The position numbers and the translations under genes were made by a program. Shown here piece by piece: positions 50,545 through 58,459 of a stretch of 64,000 nucleotides of DNA. Under the pieces are notes generated by a model, which was not told where the DNA came from, did no database searches, and saw only the letters and a list, made by a program, of their open reading frames with translations. The DNA lies in contig DJOE01000023.1 of the NCBI GenBank assembly GCA_002438405.1, forward strand, positions 314,366 to 378,365. Reading direction: 5' to 3'. This stretch comes from Cyanobacteria bacterium UBA6446. GTDB lineage: Bacteria; Cyanobacteriota; Vampirovibrionia; Gastranaerophilales; Gastranaerophilaceae. The first letter of the stretch is position 1; each line of letters opens with the position of its first letter.

Positions 50545-51873
50545 TTAATTAATAAGATTTAAATATCTCCTGATAGGGAGTGGGGCTGCATTTCCGTTTT
50601 CATATTGATAGCGCATTGCTTTTAATATAGTATCACATAATTTAACAAAAATCTTTAGTTCCGCTTTTCCATACTGTGTATCAAAGAAGTTTTCTCCATT
50701 TATAGTTGCGTCTTTTAAGTAATCAAATAATTCTAGGTGAGAAGGTGTAATGTATGATAAACAGCTACTTTTGAGTTTTTCTTGATGTTTTTTTAATTCT
50801 TCAAATTTGTTTTTTGCGTAAATTAATGTAATCTCTTTTTCGTTTTTATCTAAATATAAAACTGAAAAATCATGATAAGTTTGATAAAAAAGCTCTTTAT
50901 CATATATTTCATCATCACTGTATTTTGTAAACACTGCACAATTATAGTTGTATCTAGAATAAGGATGTACATTTTTTATATCTGCATAATTTTTTGATGA
51001 TGGATAAATTATACCACTCCACTGTTTTTTATTTAAAACGTAGGTTGTATAAGCTTGAGGTAATATGTATTCTTCAGAAAAAGAACCTATATATTTTGGT
51101 CTTCGAGGGAAAACAAGGAATTCATATAAAATTGTTTTTCGTATATCATCTTCAACCTGACCAATATTAGGGTCTTGGTTAGAAGCAGGAATAATATTTT
51201 TAACAAATTTGTTAAAAATAACACTATCGAGAAGAATAAGGCTTTTTATAACTTTATATGTTGGTAAGAAACCATATATAACTAAATTATCTATATTTTC
51301 TTTATCAAGTTCTCTACATACATCTATTATAGAATTTCCCAAATACCACATTGGTTGCCCTGCAACACTAAATCGTTGATTTGAAATAAGATATCTTTTA
51401 TTAAATGGTATATGGAAACACTCAATAGGATTATTAATATCAAATTTACTATCGTTAATTCTTGCACGAAAAAAGAGTCTTTCATTATAAATCGAATTAT
51501 CTGTCGAAAGTTTTGTTATTAAATTATATTTATCTATTATCTTGCCAAATTCACCTGTTGCAGAATAAGAATTTTCTTTAATAAACAATTTGTAAGAATT
51601 GATGAGTGAATCACAAAAACTGTCAATTTTATTAAGCGAGCTTTTTAAAATTTTAATATATTCCTCTGTATATTTTATAACATCATTATTTTTGACATCA
51701 TAGCATACAATGCTATGATAAGGATTGCGAGTTTCTAAATCAAGAGTTTTAATTCCTTCTAACAATAAATTCTTATATTTCACTAATCGTTCTTCAAATT
51801 TTTCTAACTTAAATGTTTCTTGTTTTAATTTTTTTTGAAAACTTGGACTAAAAAACTCATGAATACTTGTCAT
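50545..51873 (-). CDS. RES-domain protein, candidate NAD-degrading toxin
   Basis: 442 residues. Residues about 132-190 fit the RES fold: FFRARINDSKF, then HIPFNKRYLISNQRFSVAGQPMWYLGNS and CRELD. The two Arg, RF-x-x-x-G-x-P-x-x-YLG and the Glu match the conserved core of RES proteins, whose small members destroy NAD as toxins. This one is much longer, with a helical N-terminal 130 residues and a 250-residue C-terminal part that I do not recognise. It follows the XRE gene by 55 bases. Toxin activity is inference. Confidence 0.6.
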   Translation of the reverse strand: MTSIHEFFSPSFQKKLKQETFKLEKFEERLVKYKNLLLEGIKTLDLETRNPYHSIVCYDVKNNDVIKYTEEYIKILKSSLNKIDSFCDSLINSYKLFIKENSYSATGEFGKIIDKYNLITKLSTDNSIYNERLFFRARINDSKFDINNPIECFHIPFNKRYLISNQRFSVAGQPMWYLGNSIIDVCRELDKENIDNLVIYGFLPTYKVIKSLILLDSVIFNKFVKNIIPASNQDPNIGQVEDDIRKTILYEFLVFPRRPKYIGSFSEEYILPQAYTTYVLNKKQWSGIIYPSSKNYADIKNVHPYSRYNYNCAVFTKYSDDEIYDKELFYQTYHDFSVLYLDKNEKEITLIYAKNKFEELKKHQEKLKSSCLSYITPSHLELFDYLKDATINGENFFDTQYGKAELKIFVKLCDTILKAMRYQYENGNAAPLPIRRYLNLIN

Positions 51874-51928
51874 ATAATACCTCTTTCTCTTTTATTTGGA
51901 GTTGTTATCTGATTAGTTTTTTGTTTGG

Positions 51929-52255
51929 CTAAATCTTAATTGTTTTAAGTATTTTATATACCTGTTTTAATTCTTCTATATCGCAGTGATTTATTATGCC
52001 TTGTATTTGCACTTGAAGGGTTTCTTTATTATTGGCTTCAACCAATTCAAAAAAATCACTCACTGAACAATTAAAAACTTCTGCCAATTTTGTCATTGTT
52101 GATAGCATTGGAAAAGATTTTCCTGTTTCAATTAATGCAATTTGTTTTTGATTTATACCAATAATTTCTCCAAGTTGCATTTGAGTTAAATTAAAAGCTT
52201 TTCTGTATCTTTTGATAGTTTTTCCTACTACCGATTTTATTTTATTTTCGTCCAT
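51929..52255 (-). CDS. XRE-family regulator, possible antitoxin
   Basis: 108 residues. Cro/C1 helix-turn-helix over residues 12-70 (NLTQMQLGEIIGINQKQIALIETGKSFPMLS), then a helical tail (QIQGIINHCDIEELKQVYKIL). It lacks the DUF2384 domain of usual RES antitoxins. Located 25 bases after rfbA and 55 bases before the RES gene, all on one strand. It may repress the pair and, if the system is toxic, neutralise it. Confidence 0.75.
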   Translation of the reverse strand: MDENKIKSVVGKTIKRYRKAFNLTQMQLGEIIGINQKQIALIETGKSFPMLSTMTKLAEVFNCSVSDFFELVEANNKETLQVQIQGIINHCDIEELKQVYKILKTIKI

Positions 52256-52280
52256 ATTTATGCCTCTAAATCTTTTTTCT

Positions 52281-53173
52281 CTAATTTTTATTTTTTGTTG
52301 CTATTTTTAATTCTTTTAAAATTAATAAAATATATTTATAATACGCATTTTTATCCACAAATGGTTTTATTTGTTTATGCATATCTTCAATAGAAACAAA
52401 TCCTTTTCTTACAGCAATTTCTTCTAAGCAAGAAATTTGTTCACCCTTATTAAGTTCAATTGTTCTAACAAAATTACTAGCTTCTAACATTGAATCGTGA
52501 GTTCCTGTATCAAGCCACGTAAAGCCACGTCCTAGCAATTCAACATTTAACTGATTTTTCTCTAAATATATCTTATTTAAATCAGTTATTTCTAATTCAC
52601 CTCTAGCTGATGGTTTTAACATTTTTGCATAATCACAAACTTTTCCATCATAAAAATATAAACCAGTAACGGCATAATTAGATTTAGGTTTATTTGGCTT
52701 TTCTTCTAGAGATAAAACTTTTTTATTGTCGTCAAACTCCACAACCCCAAATCTTTCCGGATCACTTACTCTATATCCAAATACAGTTGCTCCGTTATTG
52801 CTTATTACATTATTTAAGATCGTAGAGAATCCAAATCCGTGAAAAATATTATCCCCAAGAATTAATGCAACTTTTTCACCATTTATCCATTTTTCAGCAA
52901 GTAAGAATGCATCTGCAATCCCTTTTTGAATATATTGAATTTCATAATCAATATGAATTCCCCATTGAGAACCATCTCCAAGGAGTTTTACAAATTATCA
53001 TAATCAGTTTCGTTAGTAATAATTAAAATATCTTTAATACCTGTAAGCATCAATGTTGACAATGGATAATAAATCATTGGTTTATCATAAATTGGTAATA
53101 GAATTTTTGATATAGGCAAAGATGCCGGATAAAGTCTTGTGCCGGCTCCTGCTGCTAAAATTATACCTTTCAT
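52281..53173 (-). pseudogene. rfbA: Glucose-1-phosphate thymidylyltransferase with a frameshift
   Basis: The first part (53173 to about 52996) encodes MKGIILAAGAGTRLYPASLPIS with the nucleotide-binding motif and the conserved KPMIYYPLS; it then stops in NLstop. One missing base near 52995 restores NLVKLLGDGSQWG and a full-length RmlA of about 297 residues ending at 52281. Without that base the gene is broken. The rest (GYRVSDPERFGVVEF, GFTWLDTGTH) is intact. It is a recent mutation or a sequencing error. It would supply dTDP-glucose; rfbB, C and D are not in view. Confidence 0.85.
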
Positions 53174-54177
53174 ACTAAATCCTTTCGAAATAATTGATTT
53201 TTTAAATATATAAAACCTAAACAAATTATCAATGTAGAAATAAATAAAATATACGAAACGAAAATTGCATTATAACCAATTCCCCAATTCATAGCTTTTA
53301 GGAACGAAAACATAATTGGTTCTTGAAGAAGGTATATAAATAACATATTTGCAGATAATATTTGAACAAAATAAGATGCTGGTATATTTTTAAACTTCTC
53401 CGTAATATGTATTGAAAAAGCAAACAATAATAAAATTGAAATAATCGCAGTTATTAGCGTCAAATAAATATTATCAAAATTTTTATATTTAAAAATTTCT
53501 AAAACTATCCACCCCATAGTAGAGATAATCATTGTAACTTTATTATTTATAAAATAACTGTAAATTTGTTTTTCGTATTTTACGATTAGATATCCCAAAT
53601 AAAAATATATTGCCAATTTTGGAACACATTGAATAGTAAAAGGAACACCCGATATTTTTAACAAATTTAGTACAATTAAACCAATAGCAATAATAGGTAC
53701 CGGTATTTTATTCAATTTTGTTTCCGTAAAAGAAATTACAGCAAGCGAAATAAAAAATAGCGAAATCAAAAACCAAAACGGACCACAGAAGTCTAAAGTT
53801 ATGAAATCTTTTACAAGATGCATAAAACTTCTGTTTTCAGGACTTATAAGCCTGAACATTGGAATGTAATATAAGAATCCGACAACAAAAAACGGAACAA
53901 TTAAACGCTTAATTCTTTTATAGATGTATTTTACGATATCAAAATTATCAGATTTTATTTTATAAAATAAATACCCTGATAAGAATATAAACAAAGGCAT
54001 GTGAAACGAATAAATAAAATGATGAATTATATTACACGTCGTATTTATCGGAGCTTGATGAAAATACCAGCCCCAAGAACTAAATATATGTACTGAATGA
54101 CCTAACAATACACATAGTATTCCAAAGGCTTGTAATAAAGAAATATTCAGTAATTTTTTAGTTTTATTACTATCCAT
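53170..54177 (-). CDS. Acyltransferase family 3 membrane protein
   Basis: 335 residues with about ten hydrophobic segments. Starts LLNISLLQAFGILCVLLGHSVHIF, with the conserved Arg/His-type opening of AT3 acyltransferases (OafA/WecH); the His in LLGHS is the likely catalytic residue. It would O-acetylate or succinylate surface sugars at the inner membrane. Overlaps rfbA and the upstream fusion gene by four and eight bases. Confidence 0.83.
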   Translation of the reverse strand: MDSNKTKKLLNISLLQAFGILCVLLGHSVHIFSSWGWYFHQAPINTTCNIIHHFIYSFHMPLFIFLSGYLFYKIKSDNFDIVKYIYKRIKRLIVPFFVVGFLYYIPMFRLISPENRSFMHLVKDFITLDFCGPFWFLISLFFISLAVISFTETKLNKIPVPIIAIGLIVLNLLKISGVPFTIQCVPKLAIYFYLGYLIVKYEKQIYSYFINNKVTMIISTMGWIVLEIFKYKNFDNIYLTLITAIISILLLFAFSIHITEKFKNIPASYFVQILSANMLFIYLLQEPIMFSFLKAMNWGIGYNAIFVSYILFISTLIICLGFIYLKNQLFRKDLV

Positions 54178-56818
54178 TTATTTCCTGTGTTCTGAATTGC
54201 ATTTCGTAAAGGTGTTTGTACTCACCATTTTCAATACCCATAAGCTCTTCGTGAGTACCAAGTTCAACAAGTTCCCCTTCATTTATAACTGCAATTCTAT
54301 TTGCATTTTTAATTGTAGATAATCTATGTGCAATTACAAATACAGTTTTGTTTTGCATCAAGTTATCCATCGCTTTTTGAACAATTGCTTCTGACTCGTT
54401 ATCCAAAGCAGATGTCGCCTCGTCTAAGATAACGATAGGTGCATTTCTCAACATTGCTCTTGCTATCGCAACACGTTGTCTTTGACCTCCAGATAGAGTC
54501 AAGCCTCTTTCGCCAAGCTCCGTTTCCAATCCTTCTGGCAACTCTTGAATCATTTCTTCCAAGTGAGCAGATTTTATTGCAGCCATCAATTCTTCAACCG
54601 TTGCAGCTGGATTACCCATCATTATATTTTCTTTAATTGTTCCTGTGTATAAGAAATTATCTTGGAATACCATTGAGATATTTTGACGTAATGATTTTAT
54701 TGTAAAGTTTTTTATATCCTTTCCATCAATAGTAATAGAACCAGATTTGATGTCATAGAACCTTGGTAATAAATTTACTAATGTTGATTTTCCACCACCT
54801 GAATTACCAACAATCGCAAGAGTTTCATTCTTTGGAATTGTTAAATTTATATCCTTTAACACTGGTTGATTTGGTACATATTCAAAATACACATCCTTAA
54901 ATTGAATTTCTTTTTTTAAACCTTTCAATTCAACTGCGTTTTCTGAATCTTTAATCTTTGGTTCTAAATCAAACAATTCAAATACACGACCCATCGCAAC
55001 AAAGATATTCTGAATACCTGTTAAAGTATTACCCAAAGTTTTTACTGGTTTATACAAAAGTAACAATGAAGTTACGAATGAAGCAAACGCACCAGCAGTC
55101 ATGTGCCCAGTGTTAATCAAGTATGTTCCATAACCTAAAACAATTGCAATACCAATTGATGCGATTAAATACATCATTGGCGACATCCAACCTGCACGTT
55201 TATATAATGACATATTGATATTGAATGATTTCCAAGTTTGGTCTTTAAAATACTCATTTTGTCTATCTTGCAAACCATAAGCAGCCATTACTTTATTACC
55301 AGAATAAGTTTCGTTGATATTTGTTGTAATTTTACCACCGATAACCATATTCTTATTAGATGCATCTTTTATACGACGTCTAATCAATGCAACTGGTAAA
55401 AACGCAATACACAAAACAACGACCCCAACAAAAGCAAGTTTCCAAGAGCTATAAATCATTACAGCAATAAGACCTAATGCTCCAAACAAACTTGTTGTAA
55501 TTGTTTTGATTTGATCAACAATACCAGCAGAAGCTGTTCCGGGGTCGCCCATATATCTTGAGATAACAATACCTGAAGAATTATCATCAAAGAATTGTGG
55601 GTGCATGTGGATTAGTCTTTCAAACAGGTCAAATTTAACATCATTTGTAATTCTTTGAGATGTCCAAGTCGAAAGATATCCGTTCAAATAACGAAGCACA
55701 CCTTGTATAATCGCAAACAGAATTACACCAGCCGGAATAATAAATGCCATCTGCAAACTTGAAATTGACAAACTCAACCCATGCCAGCTGTATGCAAAGG
55801 CTTTGCCTCCAACGACGTAATCCATATATGGTTTAAGAGCAAATGCAGTTACACCGTCAAGTAATCCTAGAGGAATTGCAATAGCAAACCCTAAAAGGAT
55901 TCGGAACCAATATGGTTTAATGTATGGGAATATTCTTGATAGTAGCCAAGTATATTTAAATGAATTCTGAGCTGATGTTGCTTGCAAATGATAAGATTGG
56001 GCTTCTATCATTGAAAATGGAGCTATTTTGGCATAATTCCACCAAATTTTTCTCATAGAATGATAACAATTCAAATAATTTGGTGCTAAACCAATAAAAT
56101 CGATAATAATTGGTTTTTGTTTTGCTAGTTTATATTCTTTAGAACTTACAAGATCTTTGTCATAATTATTTGTAAACCAAGGTTCTTGATAATTATACTT
56201 GAAATCTAAGTCTTTTATCTTATTACCCAAAACATAGTTTAGGCAATTTGCAAAATCATACAAATCAAAATTATTTTGTTTTTTTATGATCGTTTCAAAT
56301 TGAGCAAGAATATTATCATCTCTCATTTTTTTACAATTCATAAGCATAATATTTATATTTCTATAGGTATCAATTGATAATTTATATTTTTTTGAATCAT
56401 TTACATTTTCGAAAATATCAAAAGTTGCGGCAAGATAATAGTCTTCTAAATCAGTATCATAAAGTTTCCATAAATCATCCATAACAATTGTTGGACAACC
56501 TGATAAAAATATTACTTTATCTACTTGTGGACATAAAATTGGGAACAATAATCTAAACCAACTATTTCTGCATTGACTACCTTTAAAGGATAATTCATCA
56601 AATTTGTTAGAGGAAATTGTTGTCATATTGATTGTAATATTGGCAAATTGTTTGTTAATTTTTTCAAAATTCGCTTTTATATCATTGCTTAATTTTTCTT
56701 CCAAGCAAAATATATTTACTTTATGTTTTGAATTTTTCGCCAAACTAATTATTGAAATCAAGCAATTTTGCCAATTTGTATTATCAACAGGGTAGCAAAC
56801 ATTTATTATATTATTCAT
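54170..56818 (-). CDS. GT8-like domain fused to an MsbA-type ABC exporter
   Basis: 882 residues. Residues 1-270 have the fold pattern of GT8 glycosyltransferases (CYPVDNTNWQNCLISIISL, RLLFPILCPQVDKVIFL, DDLWKLYDTDLEDYYLAATFD), but the DxD metal site reads SGCP (106-109), so catalysis is doubtful. Residues about 290-600 are a six-helix exporter domain (LLSRIFPYIKPYW). Residues 640-870 form the ATPase: Walker A GNSGGGKST (671-678), LSGGQ (775-779), Walker B VILDE (796-800), H-loop His831. It probably flips a lipid-linked glycan. No stop or start separates the domains. Confidence 0.85.
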   Translation of the reverse strand: MNNIINVCYPVDNTNWQNCLISIISLAKNSKHKVNIFCLEEKLSNDIKANFEKINKQFANITINMTTISSNKFDELSFKGSQCRNSWFRLLFPILCPQVDKVIFLSGCPTIVMDDLWKLYDTDLEDYYLAATFDIFENVNDSKKYKLSIDTYRNINIMLMNCKKMRDDNILAQFETIIKKQNNFDLYDFANCLNYVLGNKIKDLDFKYNYQEPWFTNNYDKDLVSSKEYKLAKQKPIIIDFIGLAPNYLNCYHSMRKIWWNYAKIAPFSMIEAQSYHLQATSAQNSFKYTWLLSRIFPYIKPYWFRILLGFAIAIPLGLLDGVTAFALKPYMDYVVGGKAFAYSWHGLSLSISSLQMAFIIPAGVILFAIIQGVLRYLNGYLSTWTSQRITNDVKFDLFERLIHMHPQFFDDNSSGIVISRYMGDPGTASAGIVDQIKTITTSLFGALGLIAVMIYSSWKLAFVGVVVLCIAFLPVALIRRRIKDASNKNMVIGGKITTNINETYSGNKVMAAYGLQDRQNEYFKDQTWKSFNINMSLYKRAGWMSPMMYLIASIGIAIVLGYGTYLINTGHMTAGAFASFVTSLLLLYKPVKTLGNTLTGIQNIFVAMGRVFELFDLEPKIKDSENAVELKGLKKEIQFKDVYFEYVPNQPVLKDINLTIPKNETLAIVGNSGGGKSTLVNLLPRFYDIKSGSITIDGKDIKNFTIKSLRQNISMVFQDNFLYTGTIKENIMMGNPAATVEELMAAIKSAHLEEMIQELPEGLETELGERGLTLSGGQRQRVAIARAMLRNAPIVILDEATSALDNESEAIVQKAMDNLMQNKTVFVIAHRLSTIKNANRIAVINEGELVELGTHEELMGIENGEYKHLYEMQFRTQEING

Positions 56819-57413
56819 TATTTTCTCCTATATTAATGGTATTTAACACTTTAATGCTATTCAATGCGTATTGAGTGTTATTAGAAAAGCCATTACCGCT
56901 CAAAGCTCCTTTATAATACTTTTGTGCAATTTTAACTGCTTTATCATTGTATTTCCAATAAGGATATGCAATATAATTGAAATTTAAGTCACTAAAGTTA
57001 CCTTTAAAGAATTCAGATGGACGAATTTCTTCATCTAAAAGTTCCTCATTCTCAATTAAAGATAAATCTTTATGGTTTAGTGCGTGATATTGTATTCTGC
57101 AATTAAAATGTTGTATTTTTTTTAGCATGTCTAAATCCATATACAAATTTTTTCCAATAAAACACGGTGAAATAAATATTTCAAATTTAAAATTAAATAA
57201 TTTTAATATTGGTGCGACATATTTATAAATATTTAGATATCCATCGTCAAATCTTAAAACTACTTGCGTCTTATCATCTGGATTATATTCATCTAAAAAT
57301 ACAATTCTTTTATGCTTTATTTTTAAAATTAATAAATGAACAATAAAAAATAATAAACAAATAGTATTTTCATCTTTCGATGATAAAGCTATGTTATGGT
57401 AAGTTAATATCAT
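56811..57413 (-). CDS. Polysaccharide deacetylase-like protein
   Basis: 200 residues, a short NodB-type carbohydrate esterase 4. The metal-binding Asp pair is in VVLRFDDGYLNIY, His in YHALNHKDL, and FNYIAYPYW near residue 150. Possibly deacetylates an N-acetyl sugar of the glycan. No signal peptide, so it would act in the cytoplasm. Overlaps both neighbours by a few bases. Confidence 0.75.
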   Translation of the reverse strand: MILTYHNIALSSKDENTICLLFFIVHLLILKIKHKRIVFLDEYNPDDKTQVVLRFDDGYLNIYKYVAPILKLFNFKFEIFISPCFIGKNLYMDLDMLKKIQHFNCRIQYHALNHKDLSLIENEELLDEEIRPSEFFKGNFSDLNFNYIAYPYWKYNDKAVKIAQKYYKGALSGNGFSNNTQYALNSIKVLNTINIGENNE

Positions 57414-58459
57414 TGATTGTGTCCTCTGTGAAATATTTTCTGCAAAAAAGATATTTCCTTATTATTTTCTTTTAATTTTTGACTAAATATCATTTTAAAA
57501 TTATCATTAATCCAAACCTGCCCATCTTTTGTTTTTCGATCGCGCATTTTTAAATACGTTGGAGCATGCATTTGTGGAACAGCACCAAATGTTAAAAACG
57601 CATGTGCATTATAACAATGTGGCTCTGGACAATTTTTAGCAATTGGATAAAACTTAAACGGGATTTCTATTTCTTTATAAATATTTTGTGATATGTAATT
57701 TCCTTGATAACATTGCTTTAATTCGCCAGTTCCTAAGTTTAAAAATAAAGTCCATAAACCAGCATAACAATATTTTTTTATTTTTTTCCCAAAAATAGAA
57801 AATTTATAATCAAACATCGGAGACTTAAATGTTTTCCAGATTTTTTTATACTCTTTTGAGCTTAATTTGGTTAATAAAGGAAGTCCATCTTTTTTCCCAT
57901 CACGTGTTACTGTGAGGTGACAAACTGCCCCTATATTGTTCATACAAATATCTTTTATATTGTCAATCTCAGATATAATTTCATCATTTGGAGTCAACTC
58001 AACACTATAAGAACATCCTAAGTTTTTTATTAAATTAATATTGTCAAAAAAACTTTTCATTTGTTTTGTCCTTTTTAACTCTAAATAGTGAAATGAAAAT
58101 TTAAAAAATAAATTCTTTAATAATTTAGGATTCAATAAAGCAATTTCCTTAAACCTTTTTGTTACAGTACCATTTGTTACTATCATTACATAATGTCCCG
58201 CTTTTAAAAGATTTTCAACAAATGTAATTAGATCTTTTGATAACATTGTTTCGCCAAACCCACATATATTAATTAGACAAGGTCCACCTAACTTTTCAAT
58301 CGAAAGAGCTTTGCCTATTAGGTTAGCCTGTGAAGAAAAATCTGGGATTTTTTTATCCGATTTTCTATCAATAGTGATGCAACAATAATGACATTTTAAA
58401 TTGCATGTTTCAATTGGCAAAACACAATCTATAAATTTTTTAATTTTAATCTGTTTCAT
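57410..58459 (-). CDS. Radical SAM protein of the polysaccharide cluster
   Basis: 349 residues. The radical SAM motif is ETCNLKCHYC (three Cys), with GFGETMLSKDL and MIVTNGT following. Later Cys residues (KNCPEPHCYN) may bind a second cluster, as in SPASM proteins. The chemistry is not evident; it may modify a sugar or attach a group. Embedded in the operon by overlaps of four and fourteen bases. Confidence 0.83.
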   Translation of the reverse strand: MKQIKIKKFIDCVLPIETCNLKCHYCCITIDRKSDKKIPDFSSQANLIGKALSIEKLGGPCLINICGFGETMLSKDLITFVENLLKAGHYVMIVTNGTVTKRFKEIALLNPKLLKNLFFKFSFHYLELKRTKQMKSFFDNINLIKNLGCSYSVELTPNDEIISEIDNIKDICMNNIGAVCHLTVTRDGKKDGLPLLTKLSSKEYKKIWKTFKSPMFDYKFSIFGKKIKKYCYAGLWTLFLNLGTGELKQCYQGNYISQNIYKEIEIPFKFYPIAKNCPEPHCYNAHAFLTFGAVPQMHAPTYLKMRDRKTKDGQVWINDNFKMIFSQKLKENNKEISFLQKIFHRGHNQ

